Below are positions 24,373 through 31,736 of a stretch of 64,000 nt of DNA, in pieces. The notes beneath the pieces were generated by a model. That model worked only from the letters and a program-made list of their open reading frames with translations, was not told the DNA's origin and did not search any database. Position 1 is the first letter of the stretch. Each line of letters opens with the position of its first letter. Position numbers and translations under genes: made by a program. Source of the stretch: DASUPK01 sp963695805 (GTDB lineage: Bacteria > Actinomycetota > Thermoleophilia > Solirubrobacterales > 70-9); contig CAVOHV010000003.1 in assembly GCA_963695805.1 (NCBI GenBank), forward strand, positions 434,001 through 498,000. Direction: 5' to 3'.

Positions 24373-25707
24373 ATGGAGAAGGCTGTCCGACTCGATCACG
24401 ATCACCTCTGGCACCCCTTCACGCAACAGCGCGACTGGGTGGGCGAGGAGCCGTTGATGATCGAGGCGGCCGAGGGGACCGAGCTGATCGATTCGCAGGG
24501 GCGCCGCTATCTGGACGGTGTCTCGTCCCTCTGGTGCAACGTCCACGGGCACCGGCATCCGGACATCGACGCCGCGGTACGCGAGCAGCTCGAGCGGGTC
24601 GCCCACTCGACGATGCTGGGCCTCTCCCACCCCGGGGCCGCTGAGCTGGCCGCCCGGCTCGCCGAGCTCGCCCCCGCCGGGCTTACCCGCGTCTTCTACT
24701 CGGACTCCGGGTCCACGGCCGTCGAGGTCGCGCTCAAGATGGCTTTCCAGTACTGGCAGCACCGCGGCGGCCAGCACGTCAGGAAGTCCTCCTTCATCTG
24801 CCTCGAGGAGGGCTACCACGGGGACACGATCGGCTCGGTCTCGGTCGGTGGGATGCCTCTCTTCCACGGGACCTTCGAGCCGCTCCTCTTCAAATCACAC
24901 CGGGCCAAGCCCGGCGACATCGACGACATCGCCGGCCTGCTCGCCGTGCGCGAGGAGGAGGTGGCCGCGGTGGTGCTCGAGCCGCTCGTGCAGGGCGCGG
25001 CCGGGATGCTCACCCATCCGCCGGGCTACCTGCGCGCGGTCCGCCGCCTCTGCGACCGCCATGGGGCTCTGCTGATCTGCGACGAGGTCGCCACCGGCTT
25101 CGGCCGGACCGGAACCATGTTCGCCTGTGAGCAGGAGGGGATCTCACCAGACCTGCTCTGCCTGGCCAAGGGCCTCACCGGTGGATACATGCCGCTCGCC
25201 GCCACCCTCGCGACCGAGCGGATATATGAGGCCTTCCTCGGCGACCACGCGGACTTCAAGACCTTTTTCCACGGCCATACCTACACGGGCAACCCCCTCG
25301 CCTGCGCTGCGGCGCTCGCTTCCCTGGACGTCTTCGAGCGGGAGCGGACGCTGGTCCGCATCCAGCCCAAGATCAGGCTGCTCTCGGAGTGGCTCGGGCA
25401 GGTCGAGCGGATGCCCGAGGTCGAGGAGGTTCGTCAGCGCGGCCTGATGGTCGGCATCGACCTCGGCGAGCACGACCCCGGGCTGCGGCTCGGCCACCGG
25501 GTCATGCTTGAGGCGCGGCGCCGCGGCGTGATCGTGCGGCCGCTCGGCGACGTGATCGTGCTGATGCCGCCGCTCTCGATCACCAAGGAGGACCTGAGGC
25601 GCCTCGTCGAGGTCGTCGGGCAATCGATCCGCGCGGCCTACCCGGTTGCAGAGCTCGACGCCGGTGCCAGGGGCCGTCTGGACGCGGCCCTGCTCGAGGC
25701 GGCATAA
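24373..25707 (+). CDS. bioA: Adenosylmethionine-8-amino-7-oxononanoate aminotransferase
   Basis: A 444-residue class III PLP aminotransferase that converts 8-amino-7-oxononanoate to 7,8-diaminopelargonate. HLWHPFTQQRDW near the N-terminus is characteristic of BioA, not of other class III enzymes. SGSTAVEVALKMA, EEGYHGDTIG, LICDEVATGFGRTG and CLAKGLTGGYMPLA, with the PLP lysine, follow in order. It is separated from bioB-bioF-bioD by the divergent MarR/efflux unit and so is transcribed independently. Its TAA stop is followed directly by a family 1 repeat. No bioC or bioH is visible. Confidence 0.97.
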   Translation: MEKAVRLDHDHLWHPFTQQRDWVGEEPLMIEAAEGTELIDSQGRRYLDGVSSLWCNVHGHRHPDIDAAVREQLERVAHSTMLGLSHPGAAELAARLAELAPAGLTRVFYSDSGSTAVEVALKMAFQYWQHRGGQHVRKSSFICLEEGYHGDTIGSVSVGGMPLFHGTFEPLLFKSHRAKPGDIDDIAGLLAVREEEVAAVVLEPLVQGAAGMLTHPPGYLRAVRRLCDRHGALLICDEVATGFGRTGTMFACEQEGISPDLLCLAKGLTGGYMPLAATLATERIYEAFLGDHADFKTFFHGHTYTGNPLACAAALASLDVFERERTLVRIQPKIRLLSEWLGQVERMPEVEEVRQRGLMVGIDLGEHDPGLRLGHRVMLEARRRGVIVRPLGDVIVLMPPLSITKEDLRRLVEVVGQSIRAAYPVAELDAGARGRLDAALLEAA

Positions 25708-25770
25708 AACGGGTTGCGCCTACGTCAAACGAGTTGCGCCTGCGGCGCACCCTCGCGTCGACCCTCGCAT
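25707..25770 (-). repeat. Family 1 repeat, nested double copy (copy 3)
   Basis: Read on the minus strand from the rubredoxin TAA stop: ATGCGAGGGT, then a complete inner copy CGCGAGGGTGCGCC...GGCGCAACTCGTTT (25727-25758), then the outer right arm TAGGCGCAACCCGTTT (25707-25722). The inner element interrupts the outer one at its loop. Confidence 0.75.
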
Positions 25771-25956
25771 TTACTCCTCGTAGGGCTCGAAGTCCGCCTT
25801 GCGTGCCCCGCAGACCGGGCAGAACCAGTCGTCGGGGATGTCCTCGAACAGGGTTCCCGGCGGTACGCCGCCGTCGGGGTCGCCCTCATCCGGGTCGTAG
25901 ATGAACCCACACGAGGTACAGATGTAGAGCTGCTTGGTGGTGGTCTCCGCTGCCAT
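25771..25956 (-). CDS. Rubredoxin
   Basis: A 61-residue one-iron electron carrier. The two metal-binding turns are CTSCG and CPVCG, with the usual YDPDEGDPDGGV and FEDIPDDWFCP between them. Rubredoxins pass electrons to alkane hydroxylases or reduce oxygen-detoxifying enzymes; no alkane hydroxylase is visible in the window. The ATG at 25956 is supported by a TAGATT box eight bases upstream and by the normal rubredoxin length. Its stop codon is the first codon of the nested family 1 repeat. Confidence 0.95.
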   Translation of the reverse strand: MAAETTTKQLYICTSCGFIYDPDEGDPDGGVPPGTLFEDIPDDWFCPVCGARKADFEPYEE

Positions 25957-25964
25957 CGGGCGCC

Positions 25965-25981
25965 AATCTAGCGAGTACGCT
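25965..25981. promoter_or_regulatory. Back-to-back -10 boxes for rubredoxin and Nudix genes
   Basis: TAGATT on the minus strand (25965-25970) is eight bases before the rubredoxin ATG. TACGCT on the plus strand (25976-25981) is eight bases before the Nudix GTG at 25990. Both genes look leaderless. Confidence 0.55.
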
Positions 25982-25989
25982 GCCCGACC

Positions 25990-26577
25990 GTGGAACCCGC
26001 AGCCCCCCGCCCGGCGGCAACCGTGATCCTGCTGCGCCGGGGCGGGAAGCACGCCGAGCGGGGTCTCCAGATCCTGCTCGTGCAGCGGAATCGCGAGGCG
26101 CGATTCATGCCCGGCGTCTGGGTCTTCCCGGGCGGTTCCGTGGACGCGGCGGATGGGGAGGGCGAGGAGGCGCATCGGGCGGCCGCGGTCCGGGAGCTTG
26201 GCGAGGAGGCCAGCATCGAGGTTCCAGCGGACGAGCTGGTCGCCTATTCGCGTTGGATCACCCCAAAGGTCGTGCCGATCCGCTTCGACACGCGCTTCTA
26301 CCTAGCCCTGGCGCCGGCGCATTCTCCCCCGCGCCCCGACGGCTCGGAGACCGTCGACGCCGGCTGGTTCGAGCCTCAGGCGGCCCTGGATTCCCACCAC
26401 GCGGGCGAGCTTCCGCTGGTCTTCCCGACGATCAAGCATCTCGAGTCCCTGCTCGGGTACCCCAACGCGGCGGAGGCTCTCGACGCCGCCCGCCGCCGCG
26501 AGATCAAGACGGTGGAGCCTGAGGTCGTCGGCGACGGCGATGTGCGCAGGATCATCCTGCCGGACGACCTTCCGTAA
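25990..26577 (+). CDS. Nudix hydrolase
   Basis: A 195-residue Nudix-fold protein with FPGGSVDAADGEGEEAHRAA followed by VRELGEEASI, giving the RExxEE core (68-73) of the Nudix box with a small insertion before it. The N-terminal AATVILLRRGGK and VQRNREARFMPGVWVFPGG are similar to CoA pyrophosphatase and RP2p-type members. It is expected to cleave a nucleoside diphosphate linked to another group, possibly acyl-CoA. The GTG start follows a TACGCT box. It is 12 bases ahead of the split-barrel gene and is likely cotranscribed with it. Confidence 0.9.
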   Translation: MEPAAPRPAATVILLRRGGKHAERGLQILLVQRNREARFMPGVWVFPGGSVDAADGEGEEAHRAAAVRELGEEASIEVPADELVAYSRWITPKVVPIRFDTRFYLALAPAHSPPRPDGSETVDAGWFEPQAALDSHHAGELPLVFPTIKHLESLLGYPNAAEALDAARRREIKTVEPEVVGDGDVRRIILPDDLP

Positions 26578-26589
26578 CAATCACTACCA

Positions 26590-27540
26590 ATGACGAGCAC
26601 CCTGCCGGCCGAGGTCCGCGACGCGTTCGAGCGGTTCATCACCTGCGAGTTCACGACCGTCGACGCGCGCAAACAGCCGATCACCTGGCCCGTCACGCCG
26701 TACTACCGCCAGGGCGGCCAGACCATCGACCTGAGCACCGGTCTCGGCGTTCCGAAGAAGGCCGACGACGCACGTGCCCACCCCAGCGTCTCCATGCTGT
26801 TCTCGGATCCGACGGGATCGGGGGTCGACAGCGGGATCCGGGTGCTCGTGCAGGGAACGGCGACGGTGGACGACGCGGACCTGAAGGCGAATGCGGCGCG
26901 TTACTTCGAAGAGTCGGGCGAGAAGCTCCCCGCGACCAAGAAGATGCACCCTCCGAAGTTCCTCCGCTCGGCGTTCAATTTCTATTACGTGCGGATCTAC
27001 GTGAAGGTCCGCCCGGAGCGGATCTTCGTCTGGCCCGGGGGCGACCTCACCGAGGAGCCTACGGTCCATGACGCGCATCTCGAGGAGGTGCGGTCCGGTC
27101 ACATCGAGGAGCCGCCAGAGGAGCACGGCACGGCCCCCGGCGGCACACCCGCCTGGGATCGGCGGATGGAGTTCCTCGGCGAGCAGGATACGGGGGTACT
27201 GAGCTGGCTCGGCCCCGACGGCTTTCCGATCGCCGTCCGCGTCCCATACACCGCCGATCCGTCGAGCAGGGAGATCAGGATCGAGGGCGAGCCGAGCGGT
27301 CTGCCGCTGATCGAGGGCAGGGCCTGCCTGACCGTCCACAGGCACGCTCCGGACTTCACCTGGCAGCGCAACATGCAGGTTCGCGGCAACCTCCTTCGGT
27401 CGCCCGACGGCCTGCGGCTCGTGCCGCGCAAGATCGTCGGCGGATTCGAGATCCCGAAGGGCGCCGGTCGCTTCCGGGACTTTCTCAGGAAGGGACCGGG
27501 CTTCTACCGGACCTACCGCCGCCGCATGCGCGAGCGCTAG
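26590..27540 (+). CDS. Tandem split-barrel (PNPOx-like) flavin/F420-binding protein
   Basis: A 316-residue protein with two pyridoxamine-phosphate-oxidase-like barrels. The first (about 8-165) reads FTTVDARKQPITWPVTPYY and later GIRVLVQGTATVDD; the second (about 195-300) reads TGVLSWLGPDGFPIAVRVPY and GRACLTVHRHAPDF. Actinobacterial proteins of this type bind FMN, F420 or heme and act as reductases or carriers. A basic C-terminus (FYRTYRRRMRER) is odd for a soluble enzyme. The TAG stop is the first codon of a family 1 repeat. The substrate is unknown. Confidence 0.85.
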   Translation: MTSTLPAEVRDAFERFITCEFTTVDARKQPITWPVTPYYRQGGQTIDLSTGLGVPKKADDARAHPSVSMLFSDPTGSGVDSGIRVLVQGTATVDDADLKANAARYFEESGEKLPATKKMHPPKFLRSAFNFYYVRIYVKVRPERIFVWPGGDLTEEPTVHDAHLEEVRSGHIEEPPEEHGTAPGGTPAWDRRMEFLGEQDTGVLSWLGPDGFPIAVRVPYTADPSSREIRIEGEPSGLPLIEGRACLTVHRHAPDFTWQRNMQVRGNLLRSPDGLRLVPRKIVGGFEIPKGAGRFRDFLRKGPGFYRTYRRRMRER

Positions 27541-27573
27541 GCGAGGGCGCGCCGCCAGGCGCGACCCGTTTCA
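27538..27573 (+). repeat. Stop-codon palindromic repeat, family 1, copy 4
   Basis: Begins at the TAG stop of the split-barrel gene: TAGGCGAGGGCGCGCC, loop GCCA, then GGCGCGACCCGTTTCA. The arms are almost perfectly complementary. Confidence 0.8.
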
Positions 27574-27579
27574 GGATGG

Positions 27580-28260
27580 TCAGATCTTCGGCGGGAAGGG
27601 CTCCAGCCCGGCGTTCCAGGGGCCGGCCTTGTAGATGTCGAGGTTGTTCTCCTCCATCTCGCGATGGAGCCGATCGAAGATGCCGCCCGCCGAGTGCAGC
27701 GCCTCCTTCAGCTCCTCCCCGGAGCGCTCCCGCAGGCGCCAGTGGAAGAAGAGCTGCTGGTCGGTGATTCCGAAGTCCACCTCGGCGGGAATGCGGGTGA
27801 TCCAGTCGATGAACCCCGGGCTGAACAGCTCGCGTAGCGCCACCGGATCGTGGTCCTTGGGAACCGTCGCGATGAAGCGCTTGTTGAAATCGATGCTCTC
27901 GAACTCGACCCGGCGCCGGGAGTGGCGGTCCAGGGTGTCCCCTGGAGTGCGTTCGATCGACTCGACGTCGAAGACCGGGACGACGGTCGCGAGGTCCGGC
28001 ATGTGCGACTTGACCAGCACCGCGCCGGGGAGCAGCGCCTTGCGACCGAAGCCCCCCTCCTCGCGCTCGTCGGCGTCGCACGAGGAGCCGAAGAAGCCGT
28101 CACTGAGTTCGCCCGTGATCCGGTTGGTCCCGCCCGGGCAGAGCGCCACCGGAGAGCCCACCGGGTTGATGCCGCCGACCGGCTCGTAGCGGAGCCCGCG
28201 CTCCTGCGCCAGGCCGGAGACGATCGCGGTCCACTCCTGCGCCTCGGCGTTGGCGCTCAA
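27580..28260 (-). CDS. Uncharacterised protein downstream of SCP2 and MCE genes
   Basis: A 226-residue soluble protein of unknown function. The start was set at the TTG at 28260, which overlaps the stop of the SCP2-like gene (TTGA), so translation is coupled. Visible features are a cysteine-containing segment CPGGTNRITGELSDG, a strand-rich centre (AVLVKSHMPDLATVVPVFD), the motif FNKRFIATVPKDHDPVALRELFSPGFIDWI and a C-terminal ending in PWNAGLEPFPPKI. The central block faintly resembles DUF3137-type proteins. Its position at the end of the MCE gene series suggests a lipid-handling role, but no catalytic motif is clear. Confidence 0.75.
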   Translation of the reverse strand: MSANAEAQEWTAIVSGLAQERGLRYEPVGGINPVGSPVALCPGGTNRITGELSDGFFGSSCDADEREEGGFGRKALLPGAVLVKSHMPDLATVVPVFDVESIERTPGDTLDRHSRRRVEFESIDFNKRFIATVPKDHDPVALRELFSPGFIDWITRIPAEVDFGITDQQLFFHWRLRERSGEELKEALHSAGGIFDRLHREMEENNLDIYKAGPWNAGLEPFPPKI

Positions 28261-28676
28261 TCGATCCGGACCAGGTCGTCGCGACCCTGGGCCTCGAGCA
28301 GGGCCTTGTAGCGGGGGAAAGCGGGCTTGGTGAGGGGCACGAGCTTGAGGATCTTCGCAACCGGGCCGCTGGCCTTGATCTGCCCGCGCGCCAGGGCGGT
28401 CGTCACGTTGACCTGCCCCAGCCAAAAGCGGTGTGCGGTGTCCGCCTCCATGCTCATCACCACCTCCGGCTCCATCTCGGTTTCGCCGAACTCGACGTCG
28501 GTGGCCTCGTCCTCCTTCAGCCGGACGGTGATCGTCGAGTCGGGGTCGCTGTGCCGGTACTGCACGATCGTGTTCGCCTGGCGGAACTTGGGCGCGAGCT
28601 CATCGTCCGCGGCGAGTTCGGTGAACAGCTCGCCGATCGTGTCGTAGACCTCCTGCGCGTCCTTGAAGTAGCCCAA
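28257..28676 (-). CDS. SCP2-like sterol/lipid-binding protein
   Basis: A 139-residue protein with the SCP2 fold: strands STITVRLKEDEATDVEFGE and EVVMSMEADTAHRFWLGQVN, then the hallmark TALARGQIKASGPVAKILKL, in which the RGQIKxxG turn is typical. SCP2 domains bind acyl-CoA, sterols or other hydrophobic ligands and present them to enzymes. It begins 50 bases after the last mce gene on the same strand and overlaps the next gene. This places a cytoplasmic lipid carrier right behind a lipid importer. Confidence 0.86.
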   Translation of the reverse strand: MGYFKDAQEVYDTIGELFTELAADDELAPKFRQANTIVQYRHSDPDSTITVRLKEDEATDVEFGETEMEPEVVMSMEADTAHRFWLGQVNVTTALARGQIKASGPVAKILKLVPLTKPAFPRYKALLEAQGRDDLVRID

Positions 28677-28726
28677 CTCTCACCTCGCGGTCCGGGAGGC
28701 CCATCCTATTCGGGCCGCGTTGCCGC

Positions 28727-30385
28727 CTAGGGGTCCTGGTGGACAACGGGCACCGGGCCGCCGCCGAACAGCGACGGGAAGTTCGGCGCGACCGTGCAAG
28801 CCGCGTAGGCCGAGGGACCGGGCGAGGCGGGCGTGCTGCCCGGGAAGTTCGGACCGACCATGTCGGGCGAGAGTGGAGTGAGGAGCGACGAGAACGGGAA
28901 CTGCCCGCTCTCCTCCTGCGGTGGGCTGGAGGCCGGGTTGTGGGTCACCGGCTGGCCGCCGAAGGTGTTGTTGCAGTCGTGGCTCGGGAAGATCTCGACC
29001 TGGGTCGTCGGGTAGAAGCTGCCGATCGCGAAGGGCTGCAGGTAGCCGTTGCCGCGGTTCGCCGGCAGACGGCTCGGGTAGATCGACAGCGACTCGGGCG
29101 TGAAGATGGTCATCTGCCGCGAGAGGTGCAGCGGCGCGTTCTGCCCCGACTGGGAGGGCAGGAAGTCCGAGGTCGAGGAAGACGGGTTGGAGAGGAAGTC
29201 GCCGACCACGGGCGCCTGGTAGTCCAGCCAGCGGAGCAGCGGGTTGAAGTTCGCCAGGAAGGGATCGAGGCCGTCCATGACCGGGCGCAGCTCGTGCACG
29301 AAGCTGCGCAGCGAGGGCAGCCCGGTGGCCGATGCCCTGATCAGCGGATCGAATCTGCGGAACAGCGTGCGTGCCCTCGGCGCGAGGTTGCGCACGTCGC
29401 GCAGGGTCGGGCTCAGGTCGCGGGCGACCGGCCTGAGATCGTGGAAGACCGGCCTCGCGTCTTCGGCGAAGCCCTTGAGGCGGTCGAGCGTCAGGCGACC
29501 CTCGTTCTCGAAGGTGGGGAAGATCTTGAAGGTGTCCGACAGAGCCCTGCTCTGCGAGGCGAGCGCACCGAAGGTCTGGTTGCCACCCACGATCGCGCCG
29601 GCCAGCGCCTGGTCGTGCTCGGTCAGGGCGGTGAAGACGTCGCCCGCGTCGTGGACCAGCGTCCGCAGCGCCTGATCCTGCTGGCGCAGGGTGCCGAGCA
29701 CGTCGCTGGCGTCGGAGGCGAACGGGCCGAGGTTGCCGAACGCGTCGTTCAGGTCGAGGCCGCGGCCATTGACGGCGATGCCCGCGTTCTGCATCCATGA
29801 CTGGAACGCCTGACGGGTCGGCTCGTCGAAGCCCTGGAAGATCTCGTCGATCTGCGTCTGGTCCTGGACCTGGGTCTGGGCGAGATGACCGCCCTCGGGG
29901 ATCGGCTGCGGCGCATCGCCGCCCGAGAGCTGGCCGACGTCGATCGTCCCGGATTGCGCCGTCGCGTTCGTCTCGGACTGGCCCGGCGGAATCTGGCTGC
30001 CGGTGGTGATCTCGACATAGGTCTCCCCGAGCAGCGTCTTCTGGCGCAGGATCGCTCTCGCGTCCGAGGAGATCGGCGCGTACTGAGGCTCGACCTCGAT
30101 CGTCGCCCGGGTTGTGTTGCAGGTCGTCGGGTCCTTCTGGCACTCGCTGTCGGGCGCCAGGCTGAGGTCCTTCACCTTGCCCACCGAGACACCGCCGATC
30201 CGGACGTCGGCCTCCTTCTGGAGCGTGATCGCTTCGGGGAAGTCGGCGGTGAACCGGTAGCTCTCCGGCTTGAACGGGACCGGGCCGCCGAAGGTGACCC
30301 AGAGGAAGAGGAGCAGGGCGAAGCAGGACAGCGTGAAGCCGACCGCCACGAGGATGCGCCCTATCGAGGGGGCCTGCTTCTGCAT
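28727..30385 (-). CDS. MCE family lipid-import protein, sixth of operon
   Basis: A 552-residue protein with an N-terminal TM anchor (ILVAVGFTLSCFALLLFLWV) followed by an MCE domain at about 40-135 (YRFTADFPEAITLQ, VRIGGVSVGKVKDLSL, ETYVEITTG). The rest is a helical region and a glycine/proline-rich tail. MCE proteins form hexameric tunnels that carry lipids across the periplasm-like space from the outer envelope to a YrbE/ATPase permease. It starts 25 bases after the preceding mce gene, with a GGAG sequence about ten bases before the ATG, and is last in the six-gene series. It would supply one of the six subunits. Confidence 0.94.
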   Translation of the reverse strand: MQKQAPSIGRILVAVGFTLSCFALLLFLWVTFGGPVPFKPESYRFTADFPEAITLQKEADVRIGGVSVGKVKDLSLAPDSECQKDPTTCNTTRATIEVEPQYAPISSDARAILRQKTLLGETYVEITTGSQIPPGQSETNATAQSGTIDVGQLSGGDAPQPIPEGGHLAQTQVQDQTQIDEIFQGFDEPTRQAFQSWMQNAGIAVNGRGLDLNDAFGNLGPFASDASDVLGTLRQQDQALRTLVHDAGDVFTALTEHDQALAGAIVGGNQTFGALASQSRALSDTFKIFPTFENEGRLTLDRLKGFAEDARPVFHDLRPVARDLSPTLRDVRNLAPRARTLFRRFDPLIRASATGLPSLRSFVHELRPVMDGLDPFLANFNPLLRWLDYQAPVVGDFLSNPSSSTSDFLPSQSGQNAPLHLSRQMTIFTPESLSIYPSRLPANRGNGYLQPFAIGSFYPTTQVEIFPSHDCNNTFGGQPVTHNPASSPPQEESGQFPFSSLLTPLSPDMVGPNFPGSTPASPGPSAYAACTVAPNFPSLFGGGPVPVVHQDP

Positions 30386-30410
30386 TACGCCGTTTCTCCG
30401 CTCATCGGGC

Positions 30411-31736
30411 TCACGGCGGGCACACCGTCCCGAGCAGCTGTCCGAATCCGGTGATCGCGGGGGCGAGCGGGCTGGTGGCGAGGATCGACTTCACCGTGTT
30501 GCAGGTCGCCACCACGTAGACGTGGCGGTAGACCCCGTGGGCGTCCTGCGCCTGGAAGGTGCTGTTGCCGACGTGGCCGAGCCAGCCGAGCCAGTACAGG
30601 TAGCCCTCGTCGCGGCCGGTGGTCCCTGGAGCCTCCGCCCCGTTCGGGTTGTAGGCGGCCATGTTGAAGAGCCTGTTGAGCTTCTCGCCGAGGGTGGTCA
30701 GGCGCGGGGTCGCCGCGACCAGGTTCTTCGCGGCCGGCCTCAGGTTGCGTACCGGCTGGCGCGCGTTGCGCACGAATGGCCGGATGTCGTCCTTGACCGG
30801 GTCGTAGGTGGTCTTCGCGAGGTTCGCCAGGGAGTCGTTGATCGGCTTCAGCTTGCGTGCGAACGGCCGCAGGCTGTTGACCGCCGGCCCGAGCTCGGTT
30901 GCAAGCGCATCCGTCTTCTCCAGCGCGACGCGGGTGGTCCGCAGGGTCGGGCCGAGCAGGGAGACGGACCGCTGGACGTCGGGTGCCTGGCTCGCAATCG
31001 CGCCGAGCGCCTGATCCGATGCCGAGACGAGCTGCTGGATGCCCTCGCCATCCTGCCCGACCGTCCCGAACAGGAGGTTCATGTTGTGGATCAGCCGGGC
31101 GAGGTTCTCCTTGCGCTTGGCGACCTCGGTGTTGATGCGAGCGAGGCCACGGTTGATCGGGCCGAGGCTGCCGAGGAGCTTGCCGAGGTCCTTGCCGCGG
31201 CCGTTCAGCCCCTCGCCGCCCTGCGTGAGCAGCAACCGGAGGTACGCCCTGGTGTCGCCGTCGAGGGCGGACAGGACCTGGTCGACGTTCGTGTCCGGCG
31301 CTGTGTTGGCGACCGAGATCGTCTCGCCGTTCCGGAACTGGTCGTCGTCCGAGTTGGGGTCGTAGTTCGTGCCCGGATCGAGCTCCAGGAACATGTCCTT
31401 GAGGCCGGTCTTCGGCCTCAGCAGGATGGTCGCGTCCTTGTAGACCGGCAGGAACCTGCGGTCGATCGCCATCGTCACGACCGCATGCCCGTCCTCGTAG
31501 TCGACGGAGGAGATGTCGCCCACCCGGACGCCGGCGACGCGGACCGTCTGCCCCTGGCCGGGGGTGACCGCCTGGGCGGTGGACATATCGGCCTTCAGCT
31601 CGAAGGGCTTCTCCTCGAGCAGGGGGATTCGCAGCCGCTGGTTCTGGACGATGATGTACGTCGCGGCGATCCCCACGATCAGCAGGCCGAGGATCGCGAG
31701 GAAGTCGCGCAGGTGGTCTCGGATCACCTTGCTCAT
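30411..31736 (-). CDS. MCE family lipid-import protein, fifth of operon
   Basis: A 441-residue MCE protein. The TM anchor is FLAILGLLIVGIAATYIIV, followed by an MCE domain with FELKADMSTAQAVTPGQGQT, VRVAGVRVGDISSVDYEDG and KDMFLELDPG. It is the shortest of the six and ends in a hydrophobic segment with two cysteines (VATCNTVK, LGTVCPP), which may form a disulfide outside the membrane. The ATG at 31736 shares one base with the stop of the previous gene (TGATG), so the pair is translationally coupled. Confidence 0.94.
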   Translation of the reverse strand: MSKVIRDHLRDFLAILGLLIVGIAATYIIVQNQRLRIPLLEEKPFELKADMSTAQAVTPGQGQTVRVAGVRVGDISSVDYEDGHAVVTMAIDRRFLPVYKDATILLRPKTGLKDMFLELDPGTNYDPNSDDDQFRNGETISVANTAPDTNVDQVLSALDGDTRAYLRLLLTQGGEGLNGRGKDLGKLLGSLGPINRGLARINTEVAKRKENLARLIHNMNLLFGTVGQDGEGIQQLVSASDQALGAIASQAPDVQRSVSLLGPTLRTTRVALEKTDALATELGPAVNSLRPFARKLKPINDSLANLAKTTYDPVKDDIRPFVRNARQPVRNLRPAAKNLVAATPRLTTLGEKLNRLFNMAAYNPNGAEAPGTTGRDEGYLYWLGWLGHVGNSTFQAQDAHGVYRHVYVVATCNTVKSILATSPLAPAITGFGQLLGTVCPP

